From contig JACVCC010000003.1 in NCBI GenBank assembly GCA_016742215.1, positions 186,001 through 250,000 of the forward strand: a DNA stretch of 64,000 bases, written 5' to 3'. Each line of letters begins with the position of its first letter. Position 1 is the first letter of the stretch. The DNA is from Brevundimonas sp. Its GTDB lineage: Bacteria > Pseudomonadota > Alphaproteobacteria > Caulobacterales > Caulobacteraceae. A program made the position numbers and the translations under genes. Under the pieces are notes generated by a model. The model was not told the origin of the DNA. It saw nothing but the letters and a program-made list of their open reading frames with translations, and searched no databases. Of this stretch, positions 42,008 to 55,623 are shown piece by piece.

Positions 42008-43429
42008 ATGGCCGAAGCCGCAACCCCCAGCGCCGCATATGACGTCGTCATCATCGGCGGCGGGCCGGGCGGCTATAACGCCGCGATCCGCGCCGGGCAG
42101 CTGGGCCTCAAGGCCGCGTGCGTCGAGATGCGCGATACGCTCGGGGGCACCTGCCTGAACGTCGGTTGCATGCCGTCCAAGGCCTTGCTGCACGCCTCGG
42201 AGCTGTTCGAGGTCGCCGGCAAGGAGTTCGCGACCCTCGGCATCGAGGTCGGCACGCCCAAGGTGAACCTGCCCCAGATGATGGCGCAGAAGGCCGACAG
42301 CGTCGGTCAGCTGACCAAGGGCATCGAGTTCCTGTTCAAGAAGAACAAGATCGACTGGGTGAAGGGCAAGGGCAGGATCGCCGGCGCCGGCAAGGTCGAG
42401 GTGACCGCCGCCGACGGTACGGTCACCACCCTGACCGCCAAGGACATCGTCATCGCCACCGGCTCGGAGCCGACCCCGCTGCCGGGCGTCGACTTCGTCG
42501 AAGGCAAGGTGATCGACTCGACCGGCGCCCTGTCGCTGTCGGCGGTGCCCAAGAAGCTGATCGTCATCGGCGCCGGCGTGATCGGCCTTGAGCTCGGCTC
42601 GGTCTGGCGTCGTCTGGGCGCGGAAGTGACGGTGGTCGAGTTCCTCGACAAGGTCGGCGCCGGCATGGACGCCGAGGTCGCCACCGCCTTCCAGCGCGGC
42701 CTGACCAAGCAGGGCATGACGTTCAAAATGGGAACCAAGGTCACCGCCGCGAAGACCGGCAAGGACGGCGTCGAGCTGACGCTGGAGCCGGCCGCCGGCG
42801 GCGCCGCCGAAACCCTGAAGGGCGACGTGGTTCTGGTCGCTATCGGCCGCCGCCCCTACACCGCCGGCCTGGGTCTGGAGACTGTCGGCATCGAGACGGA
42901 CAAGCGCGGCTTCCTCGTCAACGATCACCTGAAGACCGGCAAGGACGGCATCTGGGTCATCGGCGACGTGACCCACGGCCCGATGCTGGCGCACAAGGCC
43001 GAGGAAGAGGCGGTGGCCGTTATCGAATACATCGCGGGCAAGGCGGGCCATGTCGACTACGACCTGGTTCCCAGCGTCATCTACACCGGCCCGGAAGTGG
43101 CCTGGGTCGGCAAGACCGAGGAGCAGCTGAAGACGGCCGGCGTCGAGTTCCGCAAAGGGAAATTCCCCTTCGCCGCCAACAGCCGCGCCAAGATCAATCA
43201 CGAGACCGAGGGCTTTGTGAAAATCCTCGCCGACGCCAAGACCGACAAGGTTCTGGGCGTTCACATCTACGGCCCGCAGGCCGGCGAGATGATCGGCGAG
43301 GCCTGCATCGCCATGGCCTTCGGCGCGGCGTCGGAAGACATCGCCCGCACCTGCCACGCCCACCCGACCCGCTCCGAAGCCGTCAAACAGGCCGCCATGG
43401 GCGTCGACGGCTGGACGATGCAGGCCTGA
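42008..43429 (+). CDS. lpdA: Dihydrolipoyl dehydrogenase
   Basis: A 473-residue FAD enzyme (E3) of 2-oxoacid dehydrogenase or glycine cleavage complexes. VVIIGGGPGGYNAAI binds FAD, the redox disulphide is C49/C54 in GGTCLNVGCMPSK, LIVIGAGVIGLELGSVW binds NAD, and HAHPTRSEA holds the catalytic His-Glu pair. No complex partner genes are adjacent. ATG 42008 is preferred to an upstream in-frame start because it begins 14 residues before the FAD motif, as in homologues. The stop abuts the stop of the convergent protease gene in TGATCA. Confidence 0.97.
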   Translation: MAEAATPSAAYDVVIIGGGPGGYNAAIRAGQLGLKAACVEMRDTLGGTCLNVGCMPSKALLHASELFEVAGKEFATLGIEVGTPKVNLPQMMAQKADSVGQLTKGIEFLFKKNKIDWVKGKGRIAGAGKVEVTAADGTVTTLTAKDIVIATGSEPTPLPGVDFVEGKVIDSTGALSLSAVPKKLIVIGAGVIGLELGSVWRRLGAEVTVVEFLDKVGAGMDAEVATAFQRGLTKQGMTFKMGTKVTAAKTGKDGVELTLEPAAGGAAETLKGDVVLVAIGRRPYTAGLGLETVGIETDKRGFLVNDHLKTGKDGIWVIGDVTHGPMLAHKAEEEAVAVIEYIAGKAGHVDYDLVPSVIYTGPEVAWVGKTEEQLKTAGVEFRKGKFPFAANSRAKINHETEGFVKILADAKTDKVLGVHIYGPQAGEMIGEACIAMAFGAASEDIARTCHAHPTRSEAVKQAAMGVDGWTMQA

Positions 43430-44428
43430 TCAGGCGTTCAGTTCGTCCTCGATCGTTCGGGTGGTCTGCCGGCGCAGGCCCTCGAACGACACGCGGTTGG
43501 CGGCGAAATCGAGGGTGACTTCCCGGAAACGGCCAAGCATGTCCGCCCCGACCAACAGGGCGGGCGCGCCGGCCAGTCCGAGCGCCTCGAAACAATGCAG
43601 ATCCGCGAACAGCAGCGGCGTCGGCCCCAGGCGCGAGTTGCCCAGCTTGAGGTCATCGACCCGCGCCAGATCCGCCTGCAGGCTCTGGCCGGTGACCCCG
43701 TACAGCGGAACTGGCCGGCTCAGTCGACCGTCCCTGTTACGACGCGCCGCCATGGCGCGCCGCAGGGCGTGATTGCCGATCGAATACTGCGCCCCGCTGT
43801 CGACGAAGGCAGCCACCGGCTGCCCCTCCACGGTCACCTCGGTCAGGATCAGCTGGCCATAGCGGCCCCGGACGGTCCGGATGCCGTCCCGACGGATCCG
43901 TGATCCGAGATTGGCTGCGCCGCCCATGACGATCCGGACCCCCGGCAGGGTGAGGCTTGCCGTCCTGCGTGGCACATTGAACCGCAAGCGGAAGCGGGCG
44001 AGCGCATCCAGGCCGATCAATCCGTCCGCGCCGAGCTGGTTGCGCGGCAGGACCGGACAACGAAGGTCGTGGAAGGCCAGTCCGCTGATATGCATCCGGT
44101 CGACGAAGACGCTGCGGGTGACTGTCGCCGTCGTGATTCCGTGGATCAGGACCGGGTTCCGTTCGGGCAGGCCCAGCTGGTCGGCCACGGTGTCTGCAAT
44201 GGACGTTGCGCCCGCCCCGGTGTCGATGACGAAGGTGAACGGTCCTCGGCCGTCGATCATCACCGCCGCCCCGACCCGGGTGAACAGATTGGCGAGCAGC
44301 TGGATCGGTTCGTGAACCTCGTCTTCGGAGGGCGCCTCCTGCGCCTTCGCCGGCCAGGCGAGCCCGCTCATGGCCAGGCCGAGGCCGGCCATCAGGACCC
44401 GACGATCGACACCGTTGTGGTCGTCCAT
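43430..44428 (-). CDS. Two-lobed retropepsin-like aspartic protease, exported
   Basis: A 332-residue protein with a twin-arginine-like export signal (DRRVLMAGLGLAMSGLAW, cleavage after AKA near residue 29). Two aspartic protease half-sites occur in one chain, TFVIDTGAGATSIAD (about residues 64-78) and AFVDSGAQYSIGN (about 208-220), each followed by a flap-like and a hydrophobic-Gly segment (DGLIGLDAL, LLVGADML). Most bacterial proteins of this family have one half-site and must dimerise; this looks like an internal duplication. It lies downstream of xerC on the same strand after a 97-base gap. Confidence 0.8.
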   Translation of the reverse strand: MDDHNGVDRRVLMAGLGLAMSGLAWPAKAQEAPSEDEVHEPIQLLANLFTRVGAAVMIDGRGPFTFVIDTGAGATSIADTVADQLGLPERNPVLIHGITTATVTRSVFVDRMHISGLAFHDLRCPVLPRNQLGADGLIGLDALARFRLRFNVPRRTASLTLPGVRIVMGGAANLGSRIRRDGIRTVRGRYGQLILTEVTVEGQPVAAFVDSGAQYSIGNHALRRAMAARRNRDGRLSRPVPLYGVTGQSLQADLARVDDLKLGNSRLGPTPLLFADLHCFEALGLAGAPALLVGADMLGRFREVTLDFAANRVSFEGLRRQTTRTIEDELNA

Positions 44429-44525
44429 CTTTTGCGCCGCCTCCCCGTGCGGTCATTTTGCGGGAGTGTAGGCGCCGTTTCCGAAGCGTGGCGAGTCTGT
44501 TGCGATGGAGACGCGGTCCTTGCGA

Positions 44526-45458
44526 TCAGGCCCGCGGATGGGCCGATGAATAGGCGTCCAGCAGGCGTTCTGCGTCGACGGCCGTGTATTTCTGCGTCGT
44601 CGAAAGGCTGGCGTGACCCAGAAGTTGCTGGATCGAACGCAGGTCGGCCCCGGCGCCCAGAAGATGGGTCGCGAAGCTGTGGCGCAGGGCGTGGGGCGTG
44701 GCGCTGGCGGGCAGGCCGAGGCGTCCCCGCAGTTTCTGCATCGCCGCCTGCACCTGTCGCGGGCCCAGCACGCCGCCGCGCTTCGCCCGGAACAGGGCGT
44801 CGTCTGGCGCCAGCGGGAACGGCAGCAGGGCCAGATAGGCCTCGATCGCCTCGGCCACAGCCGGCAGCACAGGCGCCAGCCGCGTCTTGCCGCCCTTGCC
44901 GGTGATCCTCAGCGCCTCCGGCAAGGGGACGTCCGCACGGGTCAGCGACAGGCCCTCCGAAATCCGCAGGCCGCAGCCGTACAACAGGGTCAGAATCGCC
45001 CGATCCCGAGCGGCCTCCCACGGTTCGGCGTCCGGATCGGCCTCGGTCTCCTGCAACAGGCCCCGCGCCTGATCTTCGGTCACAGGTCGGGGCAGGGTGG
45101 GTTTCAGCCGTGGCCCCTTGACCAGAGCCAGCTGGGGCGCGTCCACGCCGCAGCGCCGGTCCAGCCACCCATGGAAGGCCCGGATCGCCGACAGGGTCTG
45201 GCTGATCGACCGGCCGTTCAGCGGACGGTCCCCGCTGCGCCGCTCGGCCAGATGGGCGCGCAGCTCGGCGGCGGTGACAGTTCCGAGATCGCGCAGACCG
45301 ATTGCCTCACCGCGATGTCGCGCCATGAAGCCCAGATAGAGTCGACCAATATGACCATAGGCCTCCAGCGTCCGGGGCGACAGACGGCGTTCGTGCGCCA
45401 GATGCTGCAGCCAGGCGTCCAGCGCCTGATCGGCGGTGATCAGCTGAGGATCGGCCAT
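44526..45458 (-). CDS. xerC: Tyrosine recombinase XerC
   Basis: A 310-residue recombinase that resolves chromosome dimers at dif with XerD. The N-terminal SAM-like domain spans about residues 12-105. The catalytic residues are R165 (GLRISEG), K188 (TGKGGK), H256 and R259 (HALRH), H282 (LLGHASLSTTQKY) and Y291. Its start overlaps the end of the DUF484 gene by 19 bases, the usual arrangement that separates XerC from XerD and integrases. Confidence 0.95.
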   Translation of the reverse strand: MADPQLITADQALDAWLQHLAHERRLSPRTLEAYGHIGRLYLGFMARHRGEAIGLRDLGTVTAAELRAHLAERRSGDRPLNGRSISQTLSAIRAFHGWLDRRCGVDAPQLALVKGPRLKPTLPRPVTEDQARGLLQETEADPDAEPWEAARDRAILTLLYGCGLRISEGLSLTRADVPLPEALRITGKGGKTRLAPVLPAVAEAIEAYLALLPFPLAPDDALFRAKRGGVLGPRQVQAAMQKLRGRLGLPASATPHALRHSFATHLLGAGADLRSIQQLLGHASLSTTQKYTAVDAERLLDAYSSAHPRA

Positions 45459-46144
45459 CGTTCGGCCGTGCGCTCGACCACGCGGGCGATGAAGGCGACC
45501 AGTTCGCAGCCCATGCTGGGGGTGAAGCCGTCCTCGTCGGGCGATCCGAAGGCGCAGATGGCGTGGCGCACCGGCGTCTCGGAGCCCGGGAAATGTGGAG
45601 CCATGCGGATCAGGGCGACCGACTTCACCTCGGCCTCGGCCGCGCCGAACAGGTCCAGACCCTCGAAATTCGGCCCCAGCCAGGTCAGGCCATGCTCGCC
45701 CAGCAAGGCGTCGACGCCGCCGGCCTCCAGCGCCTTCCAGCCGAAGGGCACGCCGCCCGGCTTTTCCAGCGCCACAGAGGCGCCGACCAGACCGAACCGG
45801 CCCTGGGCCACGCCGTCCAGCCGACGCGACAGGTCCGTCGGGTTGCGCGCCTCCATCAGGTCGAGAGCGGCGACATGGGTCTGGGTCTGGGCGGCGAAAT
45901 TGGCGCGGGCGATGGCCTCGATCCGCTTGCGGGCGTCCGCCTCGCGTTCGGCGGCTTCTTCCAGACGCGTCAGCGCGGCCTTGCCGAACTCCACGACATT
46001 GCGGCCGGTCGCCTTCAGGCCCAGCTCTTCCAGCAGGGCCCGGTCGTCGGCGATCAGTTCAGGGTGCGCCTGAAGCCAGTCGCGCACGCGCGGCCAGTGC
46101 AGGTCGTCGGAGGTTTCCGAAAGGGGATCGGTAGCGCTGCTCAA
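45440..46144 (-). CDS. DUF484 family protein
   Basis: A 234-residue protein of the DUF484 family, predicted to hold a GAF-like fold. The N-terminal LHWPRVRDWLQAHPELIADD is typical. A helical segment rich in Glu/Arg/Ala (about residues 55-90) precedes the globular part. The family is regularly encoded just upstream of xerC, as here, but has no established function. It is 21 bases downstream of the transaldolase gene. Confidence 0.9.
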   Translation of the reverse strand: MSSATDPLSETSDDLHWPRVRDWLQAHPELIADDRALLEELGLKATGRNVVEFGKAALTRLEEAAEREADARKRIEAIARANFAAQTQTHVAALDLMEARNPTDLSRRLDGVAQGRFGLVGASVALEKPGGVPFGWKALEAGGVDALLGEHGLTWLGPNFEGLDLFGAAEAEVKSVALIRMAPHFPGSETPVRHAICAFGSPDEDGFTPSMGCELVAFIARVVERTAERWPILS

Positions 46145-46165
46145 CGACCCCTCCCGAGGGCCTGA

Positions 46166-46819
46166 CTAGAGGATGGACTGGCCGGTCTTGCCCCAGTCCG
46201 CGAGGAAGGCATCAAGCCCCTTGTCGGTTAACGGGTGCTTGACCAGGGCCTTGAAAACGTCCGCCGGCAGGGTCGCGGCGTCCGCACCAGCGAGGGCCGC
46301 GGCCGAGACATGGGCCGGATTGCGCAGGCTGGCGGCCAGAACCTCGGTCTCGAAACCGTGGATGTCGTACAGGGTGCGGATCTCTTCCAGCAGGCCGACG
46401 CCGTCGGCGCCGTGGTCTTCCAGACGGCCCACGAACGGCGAGATGAAGGTCGCGCCGGCCTTGGCGGCCAGCATGGCCTGGGCGGCCGAGAAGCACAGGG
46501 TGACGTTGGTCTTGATGCCCTTGTCGGCGAAGGCGCGCGTGGCGCGCAGGCCGTCCCAGGTCAGGGGCAGCTTCACGACCACGTTCGGGGCGATGGCGGC
46601 GAGCTTGTCACCCTCCTTCACCATGGTCTCGAAATCGGTCGCGACGGCCTCTGCGGAGATCGGCCCCTCGACGAGGGCGCAAATCTCGGCGATGACCTCG
46701 GCGATGTTCCGACCCGACTTGGCGATCAGCGACGGATTGGTGGTGACGCCGTCCACCATCCCGGTGGGCAGCATGTCCTTGATGACGGGGACTTCGGCGG
46801 TGTCGAGGAAGAGTTTCAT
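46166..46819 (-). CDS. fsa: Transaldolase / fructose-6-phosphate aldolase family enzyme
   Basis: A 217-residue small transaldolase (FSA/TalC type). The Schiff-base lysine is K83 in [23 protein letters not shown] and [15 protein letters not shown] form the N-terminal signature and [20 protein letters not shown] the middle block. In cells it is likely the transaldolase of the pentose phosphate pathway or a fructose 6-phosphate aldolase; sequence alone does not separate them. ATG 46819 gives the normal family length; the longer open frame upstream overlaps divergent priA. Confidence 0.92.
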   Translation of the reverse strand: MKLFLDTAEVPVIKDMLPTGMVDGVTTNPSLIAKSGRNIAEVIAEICALVEGPISAEAVATDFETMVKEGDKLAAIAPNVVVKLPLTWDGLRATRAFADKGIKTNVTLCFSAAQAMLAAKAGATFISPFVGRLEDHGADGVGLLEEIRTLYDIHGFETEVLAASLRNPAHVSAAALAGADAATLPADVFKALVKHPLTDKGLDAFLADWGKTGQSIL

Positions 46820-46849
46820 GCGCCGGTGTTTAGCCGAGGGGGCGAGGCG

Positions 46850-49012
46850 GTGAAAGTCGCATCCGTTCTCATCCCACTGCCGGTGCCCGAGGCCTTCGAC
46901 TATGAGGCGCCCGAGGGGCTGGAGGTCGCGCGCGGCGATCAGGTCGCCGTACCTCTGGGACCGCGGCTCATGCGCGGGGTCGTGTCCGAGGTGCGCGAGA
47001 CCACGGGGTCGAACCGCCGCCTGAAAGCCATCGACCATGTGCTCGAGGATCCGCGCCTGCCGGAGCGGACGGTGGACTTCGTCGAATGGGCCGCCCGATG
47101 GACGCTGAGCGCACCGGGGGAGATGGCCTCCGCGGCCCTGAAGGGGCTACGCGCGCCGCGTCCCCGGCCCGAGCGCCGCGTGCGCCGCGTCGGCGGCCGC
47201 CAGCCGGCCCGCCCGACCGCGACCCGTACCGCCGTGCTGGAGACGCTGGGCGAACGCTCCATGCCCGGGCCCGACCTCGCGCGCGCCGCCGGCGTTTCGT
47301 CCGGCGTGGTGAAGGGCCTTCTGGATGAAGGCGTGCTGGAGACGATCGAGATCGAGGCCGTCGCCGCCTTCGACGCGCCCGATCCGGATCACGCCCCCGC
47401 GACCCTGAATGCGGATCAGGCCGCCGCCGCTGATGCGATCGGCGAGGCCTTGGCTGCCGGGGGCTTCAAACCCTTCCTGCTCGACGGGGTCACGGGCTCG
47501 GGCAAGACCGAGGCCTATCTGGAGGCCGCGGCCCGCGCACTGAAGGCCGATCCGGCGGCGCAGATCCTGATCCTCCTGCCCGAGATCGCCCTGACCCAGG
47601 CGGTGATCGAGCGCATCACCACCCGCTTCGGCGTCGCCCCGGCCGAGTGGCACTCCGGGGTCGCCCCGCCGCGCCGGCGACAGGTCTGGGAGGCGGTGCA
47701 GGCCGGACGGTGCAACATCGTCGTGGGCGCCCGCTCGGCCCTGTTCCTGCCCTACGCCCGCCTGCGTCTGATCGTGGTCGACGAGGAGCATGACGGCTCG
47801 TTCAAGCAGGAGGAGGGGCTTGTCTATCACGGCCGTGATCTTGCGGTGGCGCGAGCCCGGATCGAGGCGGCGACTGTCGTTCTGGCCTCGGCGACACCCT
47901 CGCTGGAGACCCTGTGGAACGCCCATCAGGGTCGCTACGGCTGGCTGAAGCTGGGCGCGCGGCACGGGGCCGCGGTCCTGCCGCAGGTCGATTTGCTGGA
48001 CCTGCGCCCCAATCCGCCCGATCCACAGACCTGGCTGTCGCAGCCGCTGCGCGAGGCGATCGGCGAGACCCTGCTGAAGGGCGAGCAGGCCCTGCTATTC
48101 CTGAACCGGCGGGGCTATGCGCCGGTGGTGCTGTGCCGCGCCTGCGGCCACCGCCTGACAGCCCCGGATACGGACAGCTGGCTGGTCGAGCATCGCTACA
48201 CCGGCCGGCTGGTCTGCCACCTGACCGGCTTCTCGATGGCCAAACCGCGCGTCTGCCCCTCCTGCGGGGCCGAGGACAGCCTCGTGCCGGTCGGGCCGGG
48301 GGTGGAGCGGGTCGAGGAGGAGGTCCGCAACCTCTTCCCCGACGCGCGCACGGCGGTTTTCAGTTCCGACACGGTTCCGGACGGCAAGTCGGCGCGGGCG
48401 CTGATCCAGTCGATGGCGGACGGCGAGATCGACATCCTCGTCGCGACCCAGGCCGCAGCGAAAGGCCACAACTTCCCGCGCCTGACGCTGGTGGGGGTGG
48501 TGGACGCCGACTTAGGTCTGCGCGGCGGCGACCTCCGGGCGGCGGAGCGCACTTTCCAGCTCCTGACCCAGGCGACCGGGCGTGCGGGGCGGGCGGATCG
48601 ACCGGGCCGGGCCCTGTTGCAGACCTGGACGCCCGAGCATCCGGTCCTTCAGGCGCTGGCGGCGGGTGACCGCGACGCCTTCGTCGAGGCCGAGATGGCC
48701 GAGCGCGAGGCGGCCTCCCTGCCGCCTTACGGCCGGCTGGCCGCCCTGATCCTGTCCAGCGAGAACGCCATGGCCGTCGAAAAGACCGCGCGCGAGCTGG
48801 CCGAGGCCATCCCGAACGCCGAGCGTCTGGAAGTCTATGGTCCCGCCGACGCTCCTCTGGCGCTGGTGCGCGGACGCCGCCGCAAGCGCCTGCTGGTGCG
48901 CGCGGATCGGGACGTCGACCTGCAGGGTTTCCTGCGCGTCTGGCTCAGTCGCGTGAAGGTGCCCGCGTCGGTTCGCCTGAACGTGGACGTCGACCCGTAC
49001 AGTTTCCTGTAG
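46850..49012 (+). CDS. priA: Primosomal replication helicase PriA, one zinc site lost
   Basis: A 720-residue helicase that restarts collapsed forks. The N-terminal DNA-binding domain is about residues 1-100, Walker A is [11 protein letters not shown] (about 213), and [12 protein letters not shown] and [10 protein letters not shown] are motifs II and VI. PriA normally has eight cysteines binding two zincs. Here the outer pair C429/C432 (LCRACGH) and C469/C472 (CPSCG) is kept, but the inner site reads APDT (A438, T441) and CHLT (C456, T459), so three of four ligands of the second zinc are missing. Start GTG 46850, with GAGGGGG upstream, lies 30 bases from divergent fsa. Confidence 0.94.
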   Translation: MKVASVLIPLPVPEAFDYEAPEGLEVARGDQVAVPLGPRLMRGVVSEVRETTGSNRRLKAIDHVLEDPRLPERTVDFVEWAARWTLSAPGEMASAALKGLRAPRPRPERRVRRVGGRQPARPTATRTAVLETLGERSMPGPDLARAAGVSSGVVKGLLDEGVLETIEIEAVAAFDAPDPDHAPATLNADQAAAADAIGEALAAGGFKPFLLDGVTGSGKTEAYLEAAARALKADPAAQILILLPEIALTQAVIERITTRFGVAPAEWHSGVAPPRRRQVWEAVQAGRCNIVVGARSALFLPYARLRLIVVDEEHDGSFKQEEGLVYHGRDLAVARARIEAATVVLASATPSLETLWNAHQGRYGWLKLGARHGAAVLPQVDLLDLRPNPPDPQTWLSQPLREAIGETLLKGEQALLFLNRRGYAPVVLCRACGHRLTAPDTDSWLVEHRYTGRLVCHLTGFSMAKPRVCPSCGAEDSLVPVGPGVERVEEEVRNLFPDARTAVFSSDTVPDGKSARALIQSMADGEIDILVATQAAAKGHNFPRLTLVGVVDADLGLRGGDLRAAERTFQLLTQATGRAGRADRPGRALLQTWTPEHPVLQALAAGDRDAFVEAEMAEREAASLPPYGRLAALILSSENAMAVEKTARELAEAIPNAERLEVYGPADAPLALVRGRRRKRLLVRADRDVDLQGFLRVWLSRVKVPASVRLNVDVDPYSFL

Positions 49013-49021
49013 GGGCGCTGA

Positions 49022-49053
49022 CGCTCGCCGCGCAGCGCCTCGCTGCTTGAGCG
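49022..49053 (+). terminator. Stem-loop after priA, weak terminator candidate
   Basis: GCAGCG (49032-49037) pairs perfectly with CGCTGC (49041-49046) around the loop CCT, and an outer CGCTC/GAGCG pair (49022-49026 with 49049-49053) can extend it. There is no T-tract, so it may not terminate alone. It occupies the 48 bases between convergent priA and the cyclotransferase gene. Confidence 0.35.
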
Positions 49054-49060
49054 CGACGTC

Positions 49061-49864
49061 TTACTGCGGCCCCGTCACCCGGATCTCGAAAACGGACGGC
49101 CACCGCTTGCCGGTGACGAACAGCCGGCGCCCCTCCGCATCCCAGGCGATGCCGTTCAGCACGTCGTCGGCCGGATCCATGCCGGTCCGGTCCGGCATCA
49201 GGGTGCGCAGGTCGACCACGCTTTTCACCACGCCGGTGGCCGGATCAATGCGGACGATGAAGTCGGTCTGCCAGACGTTGGCCCAGACTTCCCCATCGAT
49301 CCATTCCAGCTCGTTCAGCCGGGTCAGGCGACGTCCGCCGATGGTGACGGGCACGAAGCCGGACTCGGTCAGGGTGTCAGGGTCGATGAAGCGAAGACGA
49401 TCGGTGCCGTCGGACAGGATCAGCCGGGTCCCGTCGGTGGTCAGGCCCCACCCCTCGCCCTCGTAGTCGAACTCGCCGACGCGGTTCAGGTCGGCGGCGT
49501 TCCAGATGAAGCCCTTGCCGCCTTGCCACGTCAGGCTGAAGACCTTGCCGTTCAGCTCGGTGAGACCCTCGCCGAAATGTTCCAGCGACAGGGTCTGGAC
49601 CCGCGTCGCCACCCCGTCCTCGAGCCGGACGTGCCGGACGGAGGAGGGATAGCGGCCGGTGCTCTCGATGAAGGCGCCGTCGCGCCAGACGAGGCCCTGG
49701 GTGAAGGCCTCGCGATCATGCGGCCAGACACGAACCACCTCGAACCCATGGACGGGAACGGCAGCCTGGGCCTGTGCCGGAGCCTGAGCAGGCGGGGCGG
49801 CGGTCTGGGCGACCGCCGCCATCGGCAGGAACAGCAGGGCTACTCCAACCGCCGCCATGCGCAT
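49061..49864 (-). CDS. Glutaminyl-peptide cyclotransferase, secreted
   Basis: A 267-residue protein with a signal peptide (cleavage after AVAQ, residue 20) and an Ala/Pro/Gln linker, then a five-bladed beta-propeller of the plant/bacterial glutamine cyclotransferase family. WPHDREAFTQGLVWRDG, DGTDRLRFIDPDTL, LNELEWIDGEVWANVW and VLNGIAWDAEGRRLFVTGK are the conserved blocks. It turns N-terminal Gln of exported proteins or peptides into pyroglutamate. It lies three bases downstream of the TerC gene and is probably in its operon. Confidence 0.9.
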   Translation of the reverse strand: MRMAAVGVALLFLPMAAVAQTAAPPAQAPAQAQAAVPVHGFEVVRVWPHDREAFTQGLVWRDGAFIESTGRYPSSVRHVRLEDGVATRVQTLSLEHFGEGLTELNGKVFSLTWQGGKGFIWNAADLNRVGEFDYEGEGWGLTTDGTRLILSDGTDRLRFIDPDTLTESGFVPVTIGGRRLTRLNELEWIDGEVWANVWQTDFIVRIDPATGVVKSVVDLRTLMPDRTGMDPADDVLNGIAWDAEGRRLFVTGKRWPSVFEIRVTGPQ

Positions 49865-49867
49865 GGA

Positions 49868-50713
49868 TCAGACTCCGGGTTCGGCCGTCTCGGCCTTGTT
49901 GAGCTGGGCCTGATGGGCCTCCTCGGCGGCTCGTTTCTTGGCCGAGGAGTTCCGGGACAGCATGTTCAGACCCTCGACCATCGCCGAGAACGCCATCGCT
50001 GCATAGATGTAACCCTTCGGCACGTGCACGCCGAAGCCGTCGGCGATCAGGACCGCGCCAATCATCAGCAGGAAGCCCAGCGCCAGCATCACGACGGTCG
50101 GGTTCTTGTCGATGAACTCGGCCAGCGGGTCGGCGGCCAGCAGCATCACCAGAACGGCGAAGACGACGGCGATCATCATGACCACGACATGGTCGGTCAT
50201 GCCGACGGCGGTCAGGATCGAGTCGATCGAGAACACCAGGTCCAGCAAGATGATCTGGAAGATGGCCGATCCGACGTTGTTGATCACGACGTCCTTCTTG
50301 TCCTTCTCCAGAAGGGCGTGGGACGGCGTCGTGTCCGTGGCGTGGTGGATCTCCTTGGTGGCCTTCCACAGCAGGAACAGGCCGCCGGCGATCAGGATCA
50401 GGTCGCGCCAGCTGAAGGCAGTGTCGAAGCTCGGTTCGCCGTGGCTGTTTACGGCGCCCTGGATGCCCAGATCGAAGACCGGCGCTGTCAGGCCGACGAT
50501 CCAGCCGATGGTGGCCAGCAGGCCGAGGCGCATGATCAGGGCCAGACCGATGCCGATCCGACGCGTGCGCTGACGATGTTCGGGGGGCAGCTTGTTCGAC
50601 AGGATCGAGATGAAGATCAGGTTGTCGATGCCCAGAACCACCTCCATCACCACCAGGGTGATCAGAGCCGCCCAGGCGGTCGGGTCGTTCAGAAGAGGGG
50701 TGAAGTCGAACAT
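49868..50713 (-). CDS. TerC family integral membrane protein
   Basis: A 281-residue inner-membrane protein with seven or eight hydrophobic helices. The acidic motifs inside helices, [16 protein letters not shown] and [15 protein letters not shown], are the signature of TerC, a family tied to tellurite resistance and more recently to metal (manganese) export or metal loading of secreted proteins. The short charged C-terminus after about residue 250 is cytoplasmic. ATG 50713 is chosen over an upstream in-frame start because AGGAG lies 12 bases before it. Confidence 0.92.
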   Translation of the reverse strand: MFDFTPLLNDPTAWAALITLVVMEVVLGIDNLIFISILSNKLPPEHRQRTRRIGIGLALIMRLGLLATIGWIVGLTAPVFDLGIQGAVNSHGEPSFDTAFSWRDLILIAGGLFLLWKATKEIHHATDTTPSHALLEKDKKDVVINNVGSAIFQIILLDLVFSIDSILTAVGMTDHVVVMMIAVVFAVLVMLLAADPLAEFIDKNPTVVMLALGFLLMIGAVLIADGFGVHVPKGYIYAAMAFSAMVEGLNMLSRNSSAKKRAAEEAHQAQLNKAETAEPGV

Positions 50714-50810
50714 CGGGGGGTGGCGCTCCTGTGGGCTTGCCGTTGAATGCCCTGTGTAGCGGGGCGGTTGCAGGCGTCGCAATGTGGCGTGATGCGGCGG
50801 CCTGTCTCGG

Positions 50811-50839
50811 TTGCGATGCGGGGGCAGGGGTGCTATCAG
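50811..50839 (+). promoter_or_regulatory. Candidate housekeeping promoter of the atp operon
   Basis: TTGCGAT (50811-50817) and GCTATCAG (50832-50839), 14 bases apart, resemble the Caulobacter housekeeping consensus TTGACGS-N10-14-GCTANAWC with two mismatches in each box. It would give a leader of roughly 125 bases before atpH. Confidence 0.4.
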
Positions 50840-50876
50840 GCGCCCGGCTGAGCCGGAGGGCGCGTTATTGAACGCG
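50840..50876 (+). promoter_or_regulatory. Two overlapping hairpins in the atpH leader
   Basis: Hairpin one pairs GCGCCC (50840-50845) with GGGCGC (50858-50863), with an inner GGC-TGA-GCC. Hairpin two is CGCGTT-ATTG-AACGCG (50861-50876). They share CGC at 50861-50863 and cannot form together in full, so the leader has two alternative folds. The rest of the leader to GTG 50972 has no gene. Confidence 0.35.
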
Positions 50877-50971
50877 TCCCCAAAGTGCTTTCTTCAAGCA
50901 TTTCAAGCCTTTGGTCGGTGCGGTAACGCGACCGGCCTCAACCCGAACGCTAACCCGCGCGGACCTTATAA

Positions 50972-53111
<2,140 letters not shown>

Positions 53112-53144
53112 GACCCTGACCGGATAGCGAGAGAGTAGCGCCGG

Positions 53145-55620
<2,476 letters not shown>

Positions 55621-55623
55621 GTC

